A stretch of DNA of 64,000 nt from NCBI GenBank assembly GCA_029706075.1, contig JAINUG010000049.1, forward strand, positions 1,357,418 through 1,421,417, read 5' to 3'. The notes beneath the pieces were generated by a model. That model was given only the letters and a program-made list of their open reading frames with translations, was not told the DNA's origin and did no database searches. A program made the position numbers and the translations under genes. Positions within the stretch are counted from its first letter, which is position 1, and each line of letters begins with the position of its first letter. Below, one piece after another: positions 11,406 through 23,164 of the stretch. This DNA is from Aldrovandia affinis (Eukaryota; Chordata; Actinopteri; Notacanthiformes; Halosauridae).

Positions 11406-11662
11406 CTTGACACATAACAGGTCATTAAAGTGACAGAAGACAAGCTTGAGACAGAGTTGACACCTATGCAGCAATTGACATTCAAACATGACTAACCAGG
11501 AGGAGGACATAAACTTAAACCATGGCTGGCATAAGGTAACTGTATGTGTTGACTTAACTTTACTATGAATAATTGGCACAAGTATGAATATATTTTGACA
11601 GTTTCTGCCACAATGAATTCTAATCATTTACTCCTGAGACACTGGAAAGCAGCATGACCAAA

Positions 11663-11668
<6 letters not shown>

Positions 11669-11732
<64 letters not shown>

Positions 11733-11990
11733 GAGAGGGGGAGGGAGAGGGAGAGAGACAGAGACAGAAAGAGAGAGGGGGAGGGAGGGAGAGAGATAGA
11801 AAGAGAGAGGGGGAGGGAGGAGAGAGATAGAAAGAGAGAGGGGGAGGGAGAGAGAGAGATAGAGAGAGAGGGAGAGAGAGAGAGATATAAAGAGAGAGAG
11901 GGGGAGAGAGAGAGGTAGAATGAGAGAGGGGGAGGGAGAGAGAGGTAGAATGAGAGAGGGGGAGAGAGACAGAGAGAGAGATAGAAAGAT
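11669..11990. repeat. (GA)n / GGGGAG purine minisatellite
   Basis: About 320 bases of almost pure purine. It begins as GA dinucleotides and becomes a higher-order repeat built on 'gatagaaagagagaggggga'. The Ser-Leu-Pro-rich minus frame is a translation of the repeat. Confidence 0.95.
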
Positions 11991-11999
11991 AGGTTCTGT

Positions 12000-12800
12000 T
12001 GGTTTCTGTTATCTTACAGACACATTTCATACCTGTAAATTATTAAAAGTGTTATTAAAAGAGTACCAGGGATTTCAAATTTCAGTAACTATCATGCTCT
12101 CAGATGCTCTCTCGACGCTCCTACAAGCCTGTTCAGGGCATTTCATCTTTAATCACTTGCTATCCAGTAGCCACAGAAAGCTTAAAATGAAGCCCTTTCC
12201 AAATGTTTACTACTTACTCGGGTGTAATTAAATCTGTCACAGGTACACACATTTGCATTTTTAACGACAGAGAGAGTGTTGAGACCTGCAGGCCTCTGGC
12301 TCTCCGAGGACAGACTTGGACAGCTCTGGCTTGAAGTGAAAGCGACCGCAGTCTGACAGTTCAGTGGATGTGGAATTCCGCAGCGGTAGCAACCCTTTGG
12401 GAAAAAAAAGTCTGGCTCACAAACAGAGCGACGTGCCATGAAACGCCGGAGGAGGAGAAACAAGCGCGGAGCTGGGTAAATACTGAGCACTTATTCACAG
12501 CCTCGCTGTGTTCACTCAGGCCCCAAACTCAAAAGTGACTCAGGCTGCTTTTCATGTGGACGTGTGGCTTCTCTCATGCCCGTGTCAAAACATAACATGC
12601 AGAAAGTGTCAGAAACACGGAAATGTTCTCAATATCAAAGAGTCTGAGGGGAAACGGACACGACTCCAGGAAGCTCAAAGTCACGACACAACTGTGTTTT
12701 TTTTTGGTTGCTAGTTATTATTGTGCAGGACCATTATCAGCATTAATACAGACACAAAGCATTTTGTGTGTGTACATGTGTGTTTCCTATACATACGTTT
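12000..12800. other. unassigned sequence
   Basis: No gene or known repeat seen. Confidence 0.45.
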
Positions 12801-12816
12801 ATATATATTAATATAT

Positions 12817-12910
12817 GCCAAAATAGAGGAAACACCAACAGGAAGTGTCTTAATTGGGCTTTGGGCTGCCACGATTCGCCAGAACAGCTTCATGAAGAGG
12901 AAGGAAATAT
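12817..12910 (-). mobile_element. Tc1-like transposon fragment
   Basis: 'aaaatagaggaaacaccaac', 'tgtcttaattgggctttggg' and 'gccagaacagcttcatg' are the diverged end and adjoining segment of the same Tc1 subfamily as at 10.8-11.1 kb. The transposase part is missing. Confidence 0.65.
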
Positions 12911-12914
12911 GGAG

Positions 12915-13200
12915 AAAAGTTGTGAGCTGGATGTGGTCAGCTCTACTCAGAACGCTATATTGGGAACATGCAGGACTCAACACAGCCACTGGCCCGCTCA
13001 CCCAGCAGTGACTTAAGAGCCCTCCAGGCCAGTCAACCAAGCTTTTAAATGTTCCGCTTGGGCCAGCACATTTCAAAAGTTGAAAACTGAAATAATACTT
13101 GTTTTATACAGCCTAGTCTTTTATACAGCCCTTATGTCTTACATCTGACAAATGCTGTTTTGAGAAATTCTCTCTGGATGGTGATTGCTTCGGAAAATAG
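12915..13200. other. unassigned sequence
   Basis: Nothing recognised. Confidence 0.4.
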
Positions 13201-13219
13201 GCTACTACTGCTTCCTAAC

Positions 13220-13480
13220 ATAATAATAATAATAATAATAGTAATAACAATAATGAATTGCATTTTATATAGTGCTTTTCATCTCATGATCTCAAAGTGG
13301 TTTACAGTGAAGGGAGGAAGCTCAAACACCACCAATAATATCAGATGAGGGGTGAAACAGAATGTTTTGATGTCATCAAAATTGACCATTATGTTCTGGG
13401 CCAGTGGACACAACATTGGGGACAGTAACTTTGGAAAAGCCATTAGCCCCCAGGCTAAAGTCACACCACATATAACGTGC
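13220..13480. repeat. fish repeat ('ttgcattttatatagtgctt')
   Basis: After an AAT microsatellite (13221-13256), the segment 'tatatagtgcttttcatctc ... caaagtggtttacagtgaag ... caccaccaat' resembles a repeat end found throughout fish genomes, probably LINE-derived. Family not certain. Confidence 0.5.
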
Positions 13481-13814
13481 AAAAACAATGCCGCTGACAA
13501 TCAAAGTAGCGTTTGTTCAAATGTTTGTACGGGCCAACAATGCACTGCAATCACTTCTTATTGGCATCAAAAAGAGTTTGGCCTTTAGAACAGGATGCTC
13601 TGGTTTTCAGGGCAGAAATTCAGCTTCGGTCACATTCAGCTTGTCGTGTTTGTCTGCGTTGACAGCAGGGCCACTCAATGATCCAGCAGCCTGTAGTTTT
13701 GTCCCGTGATGACAGCGAAGGACGCCTCTCGTAAAAATGTGCCGCCGCAACTCGTGCTGGAAAGACGAAAGGCAGGAGCACAGGATGGATGAGGCAGTGC
13801 TACCAGTGTGCTGG

Positions 13815-14052
13815 GGATGACAGTGGCTCAGTGGTTAACAACACGGGCTGGCAAGCGGAGGATTGCTGGTTCGAATCCCAGAAAGGCCAATGAAAAAGCA
13901 ATGAACTGGAAACCAGAAGGAGGCTAGTTCACTTCCTGGGGCACTGCCGAAGTGCCCTTGAGCAAGGCGCCGAACCCCTAAGCTGCTCCAGGGGCACCGC
14001 ACTATGGCTGTCCTGCGTTTGGACCTCTCTGATGGAATACATATGTATAGTG

Positions 14053-14098
<46 letters not shown>

Positions 14099-14180
14099 CT
14101 AGGAGAGATATACGAAAAGACAAATTCCAATTACCTGGTGTAACATGGCTAATAAAGTATGTTCCTATTCCTACGTGATC
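13815..14180 (+). mobile_element. V-SINE-like tRNA-derived SINE (family D)
   Basis: The head 'gtggctcagtggttaacaac' (A box) and 'ctggttcgaatcccag' (B box) are tRNA-like. The central domain with 'cttgagcaaggcgccgaacc' is typical of the vertebrate V-SINE superfamily. A GT microsatellite (14056-14097) has expanded inside the body, and the end reads 'taataaagtatgttcctatt'. Confidence 0.85.
14056..14097. repeat. (GT)n microsatellite inside a SINE
   Basis: Pure GT array within the 3' half of the SINE. Confidence 0.97.
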
Positions 14181-14189
14181 CAATGATGC

Positions 14190-14530
14190 TTTAAGTGTGC
14201 TGCATGTTCACAGTGTCAGAGGATGACCCCTCTGTGCACAAAAGCAGCACGGCCATAGTGTCTTCAGAATTGTCATTTTTAGGTCATTATGATGACATTC
14301 TACTTAACACCATCAAATTAATACTGGAGGCACTCATCCAGATGTCACTGAACAGCCGTTTTATGATTCCACCAAGCTGTGAAGATACACTTCACCTGGA
14401 GATGATAAATCACAGATAAAATATTTAACACCATGCATATGTAGCGGAGTTCCGAGGTGCGAGTTAAGCACGTGAGCTTCCGCTACAGAATATGACGTCA
14501 TCCCTAAGCGTGATTAGTTCCCTTGGCCGG
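14190..14530. other. unassigned sequence
   Basis: Nothing recognised. Confidence 0.4.
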
Positions 14531-14536
14531 AGACCT

Positions 14537-14640
14537 CGGTCTTTAGCTCAGCGGTCTAATCGTGTCTCTTGTTGTGTTGTGCGGGGCGGCCCAGCTGGGG
14601 CCTCGGTTCGAAACTCCAGCAAGCAGACCTACCCCCGTTA
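14537..14640 (+). mobile_element. tRNA-like SINE head fragment
   Basis: 'tctttagctcagcggtctaa' resembles an A box and 'cctcggttcgaaactccag' a B box. The spacing is wider than in a functional tRNA and resembles family B. No shared core or tail follows, so I read it as a SINE head or tRNA pseudogene, not a tRNA gene. Confidence 0.5.
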
Positions 14641-14649
14641 ACCTAAGAG

Positions 14650-16170
14650 CAAATTTTTGTTTCCAAATACAGCCATTCACCTTATTGTCCATCTTTTTAT
14701 AGAAGGAAAATATTGCTGGGCATGGCGACAAGTGCTAGCGTGAGTGCTATGGAAGATAGGCTCATGTGAACTTATGTGCCGTCCTCCTCACACACCACAT
14801 GGTGTTCCACTTGGATCTACGAAGGGCCATCGCCACCTCTCAGTGGACAATAATGACTAACATTATGCAGTTCTCCAGCAAATCACTTGAATCAAGTTCA
14901 ATGTCAAGCCTTATGTCGAGGGCTTTCAATGGCTGCATCCATAATCCTTGATACTCCAGGTTATGTAGCTCGGAAGCCCTTCTGAATATATTGAGGTTGG
15001 GTGGCTTGTTACTTGAGAATATTTCACTGATGATTTACATTTCACTGAAATGAAATGAATAAATACATTTTCACTAATAAAAATTGTTTTTTTGTCAGAT
15101 TTCAGAACATGCTGAGCACAATGGTAACCATAAAGTTAAAAAATCCATCATCCACCAACATTACATTGTTAAACATTTTGTCATTGGTAGAGACAGTAAT
15201 CTGGGCTGTGCTCTTCGTTGTTTGTTGTGATTACTGGGGATAGTGATTTGGTATTTTAACTCGAGGTCTATAAGAAGGTATGCTAAGCAGTTTTGCTCTT
15301 ATGGTTCTAACTTTTGTTGCTGTTTGGGGACAGAGAAGGAATTTTCTACTTTTTCCTCTGTCTAGCAATGGCTGGTTGGTTAAACAGCTAACCGTTTAGC
15401 GGACAAGAGGTTTCTTGTGCTTTTTCGGCCTCTCACGAGCAGACAAATATTAGCTAGCTAGCTTTCCTTTTTCCATTTCAAAAGCAAAGAATAGTGTATA
15501 GTATAACCTGAGTCCATTTGCTGATGCAAGCTGCCTTGCTACAAACATCCGGTAGCTAGCTAAGTTAGTTGTACGGAGGTCCTGGTTTTGCGCTCCTGAC
15601 TGTTCGAAACCACCTCGGTGCGGTTTGCAAATTTGACTTGGTGTCTCTGTTTCAGCAGTGTAACCAGGTACAGGGAGAGTTATAGTAGTATAAAAATTGA
15701 GGCCAATGCAGCACTGTGTTGCAGAATGTATGAATATTATGTCCAGAGGACATCAGAGTTAGGCTATTTCCTCTTAGCTATAGGGCCAGAAACCAGCTTA
15801 TTTATTAATGCCTAGCGCTGCACTGCCTTCCGCAGTGCTTTGCAGATCAATTACAAAAACATCAATCGGGGCTTTGCATAATTAACGTGTGTCGGATTTT
15901 GTGAAATCGAGTACTTTTCAAACAGAATGTCACTTCCGGGGTTACATCGTGAGCCTGACCTCGAAAATATTGAATTTTCACAACAGGGCTCTACCGAGTG
16001 TGCGGTGTGGGTACTGGGCATTTTATTGCCTTTGTGTCAGAATTCCCAGCACGTATGCCAGTTCCTGTGCAAAGCTAATGTATCACCTGGCATTCCAGCA
16101 TATTGCCTCACATCCAATGCAGTGAGGATGATGCTGTCACCATGGAGATCTTCCAGGTAGCATTCATCTG
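14650..16170. other. unassigned sequence
   Basis: No gene found. 15440-15570 has clusters of 'gctagctag'-type motifs often seen in DNA-transposon remains, but no ends could be defined. Confidence 0.4.
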
Positions 16171-16402
16171 TGACCGTTGTTGGCTTGTAGAGTTTGGGGA
16201 GGGGAGTCTCCAGAGCAGGCAGGGAGAGAGAGTTGGGTGACGGAAGGATGTAAGCTCAGAAAAGGGCACACACATGCAGGGGCGGCATCTCCAAAGCAAT
16301 CCCAGCCCTTGCAGGAAGAGGATCTGGCCAAGTCCTCTGTGAGTGGGAGGACTGATGAGCCCCGGGGCACCCTGGTGGTCACACCCCCACAAGAAAGGGG
16401 AG

Positions 16403-16660
16403 TTAGTCATAGTGGGAGACTCAATTATTAGAGGTGTAGACAGTATAGTGCGTTAAGAAGAAAAGGAGTCTCGAATGGCATGTTGCCTGCCTGGTGCCCA
16501 GGCTGGAGACCTCCTGGAACACGTGGACAAGCTCCTGGCCAGAGCAGAGGGCTGGACCCAGTCATGGACATGGTCGTGGTCCATGTCGGAGCCAATGACA
16601 TAGGTGAGAGGTTTGAGGTTCTGCAGGACAAACTTTATCAAAATGATCAACCAAGATAAG
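16403..16660 (+). pseudogene. CR1 ORF1 esterase-domain relic
   Basis: The frame opening at 16403 reads LVIVGDSIIRGVDSIV, matching the GDS block I of SGNH/GDSL-type esterases found in CR1 ORF1. A stop follows at once. A shifted frame gives MACCLPGAQAGDLLEHVDKL, and another gives MVVVHVGANDIGERFEVL, with the G-x-N-D block III. The order GDS, PGA and GxND is as in CR1 ORF1. Stops and at least two frameshifts make it non-functional. Confidence 0.75.
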
Positions 16661-16712
16661 GCGCACAACCTGCACTGCAAGTGGTCTTCTTGGGGAATTC
16701 TGCCAGTACCAC

Positions 16713-16985
16713 GTGCTAGTAGAGGGCAGCAGAATTGTCTACGGAGATTTAGCACGTGGCTACAAGCCTGTGTGTAAGAAAGAGGAGTACAGGTTCTGGG
16801 GCACAAGGGGCTCCTATAAAAGAGGTGGGGGTGTGGCCATTTATGTGAAAGAAAATCCCAATGTGCAGGAAATTCCAGGAATTAACCCTCTCATTCCTTG
16901 TGAGGACATCTGGATTAGACTGCCGGGAGTAAAGAGAAGGGCCTTGTTACAGGAGTATGCTATAGGCCCCCAGCTTCGGACAGTA
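16713..16985 (+). pseudogene. CR1 ORF2 endonuclease fragment
   Basis: The translation contains GYKPVCKKEEYRFWGTRG, then RGGGVAIYVKENPNVQEI and CEDIWIRLPG, matching the apurinic endonuclease segment (RGGGVALYV-type block and the following 'lWv.i' strand) of CR1 LINEs. The upstream catalytic Glu block and the downstream part are not intact. Confidence 0.8.
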
Positions 16986-17154
16986 ATATAAATACAATGC
17001 TCTACGGGTGCATAAGATATCAAATTAATGTCTCTCCTTCATAGGAGAGAATTGTTTTTACTTCAGATGAGCTGACTTTAATGAAATAAGACAGGATTTA
17101 AGTAATACAGATTGGGTAAAACTTCTAGTTTGCAAAGCTGTGAATGACAATGGA

Positions 17155-17540
17155 GTATACAGTACCAGTCAAAAGTTTGAGCACACCTGCTGGAAACTAG
17201 GTTTATCTCATAATTGACATGAAATTGAATTAAAAATGTTTTACACCGTATACGTTTCTGTAAATACTTGAAAAAAGCGCATGTAACAAAAAAAGGAACA
17301 TCAAAGCAATGTTCAAGAAAATTGAATTGAAAATATTGGATTCCTCAATATAGCCACCCTTTGCCATGGTAACAGCCTCATAAACATGGGCCATTTGGTT
17401 AATAAGTTTCAGGAGAAAATCACCCGACATGTCTTCCCAGCTCTCCTGCAGCATTTCCCAGAGACACTTGTGGGGTACTTTGCTTTGCCTCTTCTGTCCA
17501 GTTCATCAAGGCGGACACAGGGGCGTTTTCTGAAAGTCTG
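17155..17540 (-). mobile_element. Tc1-like transposon fragment nested in the CR1
   Basis: It begins with 'cagtaccagtcaaaagtttg' at 17161, a well-known Tc1-like terminal repeat of fish. 'atagccaccctttgccatgg' and 'cttcccagctctcctgcagc' in the following sequence are the diverged flanking and N-terminal region on the minus strand. The second end and the catalytic core are absent. Confidence 0.75.
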
Positions 17541-17827
17541 TCAGTGAAATGACAGAGTGCTGGATGTGTTCTGGCACAATTTTTGAGTTTGAATTTGAGT
17601 TTGAAACGTCTTGCGCTGGTTTGGATATTTTGTACAAGGAGACATGTTGTCGGCGATCAGAATTAGGTGTTTTCTTGCAGCATTGAGGGGCAACATGTGG
17701 GAAATAAAAATATAGGACAGGAGTATTTTATGGGAGGAGAAAATTATTTGAATGTGTTCAATTGGAAAAAGACTTGTGAGTTTTAGTTGATCAAAGCCTA
17801 TCCACATCTAAGCAGTGTGTTGTAGCA

Positions 17828-18130
17828 GTGAAAAAGGCCAACAGGATGCTGGGATATATAGCAAAATGTATTGAGTATAAATCAAAGGAGGTTATATTGA
17901 TGTTATATAATGCCTTAGAGTACTGTGTGCAGTTCTGGGCAGCACACTACAAGAAAGACATAGAAGCTCTTGAAAAAGTACAAAGAAGGGCAATTAAATT
18001 GATACCTGGTATGAAATGTAAAAGTTACAAGGAAAGACTTAAGACACTTAATCTATTCAAGCTTAGCAAAAGGAGACTAAGGGGGTCACTTGGGGTATTC
18101 AAGTCCAAGCTTTATACAGTACAGAATATT
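17828..18130 (+). pseudogene. CR1 ORF2 C-terminal fragment
   Basis: The translation reads KKANRMLGYIAKCIEYKSKE, then LEYCVQFWAAHYKKDIEALE, KVQRRAIKLIPGM and LKTLNLFKLSKRRLRG. These are the standard C-terminal blocks after the reverse transcriptase in CR1. It joins directly to the CR1 3' tail. The 'VRPHLEYCVQ' region has lost a few residues. Confidence 0.88.
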
Positions 18131-18209
18131 CTTTAGACTCTGAAATTATGAGCCTAGATGGGCCAAATGGCCTGATCTCATTATTATGTATTCTTATGTT
18201 CTTATGTTA

Positions 18210-18825
18210 AAAGCTGGGCAATGGAAAATTATTTCGCAAAACATTTAATTTACAATCACAGTTTAATCACAGTTTAACGGCTATAAACAGCCTCTCACTA
18301 TTGCATTGTCAGTTCCACCCAGAACTTATATTTTGTGACAATTTGTGATTGTGTAACTGATTCATAGCACTGTTTTGTTAGAAGTAGAACACACCCAATG
18401 TGCATCAGAGGTCACAGCAGATTAAAAGCTAAATATAAGACACAGGGTTCAGCAGACATTATGCTGTCACCAAAAAGTCCCACCAAACTAAGTGTTTCAA
18501 CAAGTTAGCCAGTCATCTTCATCACGTCCTCAATAGTGTTTTGTTATGTACTGTGTGTTAAAGCTGGTGTTGTCTCCACCCTCGTTTGATCTCGAATCCC
18601 TCACCCCACCAGCTAGTTCTCCAGCTGGGAAACGCTGTGTGCTGTACATGGAGATCATGTTTCCCCAAATGCAATCAAAAGCAATCTAAAGCACTTTCAC
18701 AAACTCAACCAAGGCACAGTAGGTGTTTTTAATGTAACAAGCCAGTGGATCCAGTGGACTGGATCCTGCACTGTTAAGACAGGTGATTGACAGTGTAAAG
18801 GCCAGGGGCCACAACCAGAGTGTGC
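18210..18825. other. unassigned sequence
   Basis: Nothing recognised. Confidence 0.4.
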
Positions 18826-18828
18826 CGC

Positions 18829-19158
18829 CACTCTCTCACACACTCTCTCACACACTCTCACACACTCTCACTCACACACACTCTCACACACTCACCCACA
18901 CTCACCCACACTCACCCACCCACTCACCCACACTCACCCACACTCACTCACACTCACTCACACTCACTCACACTCACCCACACTCACACACACTCACCCA
19001 CACACACCCACACACACCCACACACACACCCACACTCACCCACACACACACTCACTCACACTCACTCACACTCACTCACACTCACTCACACTCACTCACA
19101 CTCACTCACACACGCACTCACACGCACACACACACTCACACGCACACGCACACACACA
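18829..19158. repeat. compound CA / CACTCA / CACCCA satellite
   Basis: About 330 bases of CA-based repeat in which CACTCA and CACCCA hexamers alternate in blocks. The Thr-His-Ser-Leu frames are translations of the repeat. Confidence 0.95.
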
Positions 19159-19164
19159 GCCAAG

Positions 19165-21190
19165 AGCTGACACCAGCTCACATTGCACCCTGTAGCCCTG
19201 CCAAACAAACCCATACAACTGGACAAAAGCCTGGTTAAATGGATTTTTCAGTACCGTTACGATACCTGGAACACCCTCCACTCCAAGGGTCATTTGGTTC
19301 TCTGGAAGCGGCATATAGTTTTAATAATAATAACAGACCTCACATTAATTAACAAAGGTCTAATTATAAAGGACATCTGGATTTCAATTATACTGATTTT
19401 GATCAATGAGACAAATATGATTTCAGTCAACGGGAGCCAGCAAATGATGACATTCACTGATTTGACTGTTTGAATTGGATTTCCATTATAGATATTGCCT
19501 AGCGTAGGTGATTTTGGAAACGTGTTCACGGGTGAACCTGTGAGGCTACCAATGGATTCTGATGAAGCTATGCCGTTGTTGTCTGAGATCACACACACTG
19601 GCGAGTGGATCACTTTGCTGCATGTGAACCTCCACCAGACATGGGAAACTACTTTTCTTTTCAAAAGGGAAAGATTTTCATTCTGAAAAGCACCTACTGT
19701 GTTGTACATCACAATCCTGAGTAACAAAACAGTCGTTTAAAAAAAATATCTTAGGGCTGATCTGTTTTGCAAGGAGCTTCTCAGTTTGAGTAGATTTTTC
19801 TCTGCTATTTCCATCTTTTGGTCCCACTTCTGACCCCAAAAACCAAATCGCACCATACCAGCAGGAGCAGTTCTGCCAAGACCCCTCATAAACGTGCCTT
19901 TCACAACATATGAGTCGGGGGCCTCGTTTATTCTACCACTGAAGCTTATTTTCGTAACATCTCAGGTCCTAAAGTGAATCTGACTGACACAATTATGGGC
20001 GCTTGAGAAAACTAAAGACTAGAAAACCGAACTAAAATATCTCCAGGCCCTTTGCTGTACGACGGAACCAAATTTGGAGTCAAAACCAACAGAAATCTGA
20101 GTAAGTGCAGTGCGTCAGTCTCTAAAGAAAAAATGAAGAAAAACATCTTTCATGCTATTACTGAATCTGTCATACTCTATAACAGAAGATAAGCCTCACA
20201 AGATATAAGCTCTTGACAAGAAGAGGCAGAGGGCACAGTCTGGGCACGGTCGATAACAGTGCCCGGCTTGCTTTGATTTCACTGTGAGTGCATGACCTGT
20301 TCAGACGCAGGGTTTGTTCCGCTGCCAGCAGGAAAGAAACAGTAATCGTTCAGTGCAGTGCGACAGAGCGCAGACTGCATGGCACCATGCCCTACCACAG
20401 TCAGTCTGATACGGCGGGGACAGAGTTGATTCATGCCAGTTAGACAATGTGGGGAATTGAATTTAAAATAAATAATATATACAAATAAACACAACATTGA
20501 CTGATGTGCATGTGGTAATGATACACTTAGATCATTCCCCTCCAATCAAACAGAGCAAGCCTAAAAAGACCACCACAACCTTTGCCCTCAGGCGACTGCC
20601 TGCATGGCTTTAATTGCTACAGGAGATGAACAGGGTGGCCATCATAACAAATAGGCTACACTTAAGCGAGACATCTTCATCTTCATCTATTTTGTATATC
20701 TGAAAATACAAAATAGAATAAACAATTGTTCGCGATTAACTCTGCACTTGCAAGAAAAGCCCTATAACAGTCGTTGATTCAACCGGTTAGAATGAAATAC
20801 TTATTTTCAGAAGCCAATTGTGTGTGATAAAACACAGGCTCTGGCTGTGCCGAGGTCTGAAAGCCTCTTTAAGCAAACTCAGATTACTGGTGATGAGACT
20901 CTACACAGAGCTCACCAGGCGACTCCCTGTCGGGCCTGCACGCAGATTTCAGAATGGCCAACATTACTGCTACAGAAACCTAACCAGGGCTGTCTGGACT
21001 ACGTGTATACTGGCCAAAACAGCAACAGCGCAACAAGTCTAAAAGTGAATGTCCTGGAAAAATCCAAGGCTAAAATTGTAGCCTACTGTGGGTTTTAAGT
21101 TATTGTGTCATGTTAAGTTTGACAAATAAAGGAATTCCCTTAATTGTATCACGGACTATGTATGTATGTATGTATATATATAAATATATA
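19165..21190. other. unassigned sequence (expected ltbp3 intron 1)
   Basis: No exon or repeat family recognised, apart from a short (TATG)n/(TATA)n stretch near 21165-21190. Open frames of up to 145 codons lack domain features. Confidence 0.4.
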
Positions 21191-21231
21191 TTATTTAACC
21201 AATGAAAAATGGTGATGACGGTTCCACTCAC

Positions 21232-21472
21232 CCACTCTGAAGCCGGGCCCGGTGAGGGTGTCGGCGGACTGGCCGTTCTCCCCGATGAGCGTGGTGTTGT
21301 TGCCCTGCTCGCAGGTGTCCTGGCATTGGCCCTTCACACAAGTCCGCTTGCAGATCAGAGGGGCGATGACCACCTTGAAGCGCTCCCGGGCCGAGGGGCG
21401 CTCGCCGCCGAGGACCAGCCTCTGGACGCCCAGCCAGATGAAGATGAGGTTGGAGATGGTCAGCGGGGGCAT
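21232..21472 (-). CDS. ltbp3: latent TGF-beta-binding protein 3, first coding exon
   Basis: This exon encodes the N-terminus of a secreted extracellular-matrix glycoprotein that binds latent TGF-beta and stores it on fibrillin microfibrils. The 80 residues begin with a hydrophobic signal peptide (residues 1-22, [14 protein letters not shown] core). Residues 29-80 contain [30 protein letters not shown] and [19 protein letters not shown]. These follow the conserved four-cysteine LTBP N-terminal motif, and the 'RERFKVV.AP.ICKRTC' wording fits LTBP3 better than LTBP1. NNTT (58-61) is a potential N-glycosylation site. The exon ends at a consensus donor (G|GTGAGT, 21231-21226) in phase 1, so the next codon would be G+NN, as the family's following Val needs. 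The ATG at 21472 is the only one upstream of the signal peptide in frame. Only this exon is found here; the rest would lie at lower coordinates. Confidence 0.9.
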
Positions 21473-22200
21473 GCTAGCATCCTTAAACCACTTAACGCGG
21501 ACGCGGAGTGAGGGAGCACGGAGGCAGAAGATGTGCCGTAGACTGCCGGCAAGTCTTCACTTCAACCACCTCTTGTCTTCTTCTCTCGACTTAGCCCCCT
21601 TCCCCCCACAGCTGGAGACGGTCGATTTCCCCAAGTTACTGCGGTAATCGTAACGCAGTTAAAAATGAAGGTGGTAGCAACCAGTGCTATGCCCCTCAAT
21701 GAACTCACTCACTTTCTATGAAAGTGAAAAACAACTAGCAATACTGTAGCTGCCTCGCGTCTTCTCGCATAGCAAAATGCAATAGTTCGAAAACAAACGA
21801 CAGGAAAACGTTTTCAAATACTTGAAAGAATTGCCTTTGTGTCAACCGAGTAAATACCAAAATTAAGTAACTTATTTTCTGTTTGCTGTAACTATTCACC
21901 CTTCTTTTGGCTCCGCGCTGTTCCGTGGATGGTTGATGTGTGCGTATCTGAAAGACTTTGGGAGGGAAGGAGGGGGAGACGAAGGGAAAGCTAGAGGGAG
22001 CCAACGCTTCCCCACAGAGAGGGCTGCTGGCTGTCGGCCAGGCAGCAGGAGTTTAGCTTTAAGTGGTGTCGTTGTTACAGACTCACTCACTCACTCACTC
22101 GCACACACACACTCTCTCTTTCTCTCGCACACACACGCGCACAGCTGTGCGAGTCACTGCTTCATCAGCAACATGACACTTTTGAATACATCACTGTATC
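21473..22200 (-). promoter_or_regulatory. ltbp3 5' UTR and probable promoter region
   Basis: This is the sequence directly upstream of the ltbp3 ATG. The first 100-150 bases are CpG-containing and purine-rich on the minus strand, as expected of a 5' UTR. No TATA box at a clear position was found. Further out, 22079-22145 is an ACTC/CACA microsatellite. The limits of the UTR and promoter are inferred from position only. Confidence 0.4.
22079..22145. repeat. (ACTC)n / (AC)n / (TC)n compound microsatellite
   Basis: Short blocks of ACTC, then AC, then TC, then AC/GC repeats. Confidence 0.9.
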
Positions 22201-22770
22201 AGTAGAGTTGGTAAGACATGTTATAACCTTTAGAAATATATTATGTAATGTCCGAGAAATACAGCAAACAAATAACAACATACAGACAGGACTGAAACGT
22301 AAAGCTATATGGACTACTGCTATACTTACTGCTGTGAATAGTTTTTTGTTGCCATGTTAGCATGAATTGAAGGTATTCTGCAAGTGGCAGAGGAGGATGG
22401 ATTACTCAAACTGGTATTGTTCAAAAATACATAATTTTGCAGTATTTTATAAACACATTACACATTTGAAAACAATTAAAATGCCACATGGCTTCTGGCG
22501 AAGATACAGTTTAATTCAATAATTTCATGGTTTTACACTCAGCAGTCTTGACAGACAGGAAGGTAAATACACATCAATTGTTTGTTTGTTGTGGGCATGT
22601 TTTTGAATTGACTTTTGCAATACTTTTAGTATATGGTCCAACATACATTGCCAGCAATTAACTCAATAGCAAATGACATAGTATTTGCATGCTATGCACA
22701 ATCATTGCTTCCAAAGGATCACGCGTCTCAAATTTGATGAATATTGGTGTTATGATGCACAAGGATGCTG
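22200..22770. other. unassigned sequence
   Basis: AT-rich; nothing recognised. Confidence 0.45.
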
Positions 22771-22774
22771 TTGG

Positions 22775-22990
22775 GTTGGCAGTGTAGTGTAATGGTTAGG
22801 GAGCTGGGCTTGTAACTCACAGGTTGCAGGTTCAATCCCCAGGTGGGGCACTGCTGTTGTACCCTTGAGCAAGGTACTTAACCTGAATTACTTCTGTAAA
22901 ATATCCAGCTGTATAAATGGATTGTATGTAAATAAAAGAAATGTAAACTGTGTAAGTTGCTCTGGATAAGAGCGTCTGCTATAATGTAAG
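22775..22990 (+). mobile_element. V-SINE-like tRNA-derived SINE (family D)
   Basis: The head has 'gtagtgtaatggttaggg' (A box) and 'caggttgcaggttcaatccc' (B box). The centre has 'cccttgagcaaggtacttaa', and the tail 'gctctggataagagcgtctg' is shared with the L2 LINE at 26.0 and 37.6 kb. That tail explains how the L2 machinery could copy it. Confidence 0.92.
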
Positions 22991-22994
22991 GAGA

Positions 22995-23160
22995 TTTTTT
23001 TGTTCTTGTTTTTCTTGCAAAATAAAAATAAATTTTTTATTTTGCTCATGTCCACAATTTTTAATGGCTTGCATTACAATGTGGAACACTGATATAGTAT
23101 ACATATTTTACCACAGTAGATTTACTTATTTACTTATTACATGTTCATTACTTAACGTAT
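22995..23160. other. unassigned AT-rich sequence
   Basis: Nothing recognised. Confidence 0.4.
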
Positions 23161-23164
23161 TATA

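Larger units (their letters stand above)
16175..18207 (+). mobile_element. CR1-type LINE, decayed, with a nested Tc1 fragment
   Basis: Three parts of one retrotransposon lie in order on the plus strand: ORF1 with an esterase-like domain, the start of the ORF2 endonuclease, and the C-terminal end of ORF2. The element ends with 'gggccaaatggcctgatctc' and a TTCTTATG-type octamer repeat, the classic CR1 3' terminus. Most of the endonuclease and reverse transcriptase is missing, and a Tc1 fragment sits in the gap (17155-17540). Confidence 0.85.

Noticed and set aside
14537..14640. possible tRNA gene
   Set aside because: A and B boxes are present, but the spacing and the lack of a foldable cloverleaf point to a SINE head or pseudogene.
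18829..19158. CRISPR-like regular repeats
   Set aside because: This is a vertebrate genome and the array is a simple-sequence repeat without unique spacers.
18783..19238. Thr-His-Ser-Leu-rich frames, and similar ones at 634-839, 25121-25493 and 59013-59295
   Set aside because: Translations of CA-type microsatellites.
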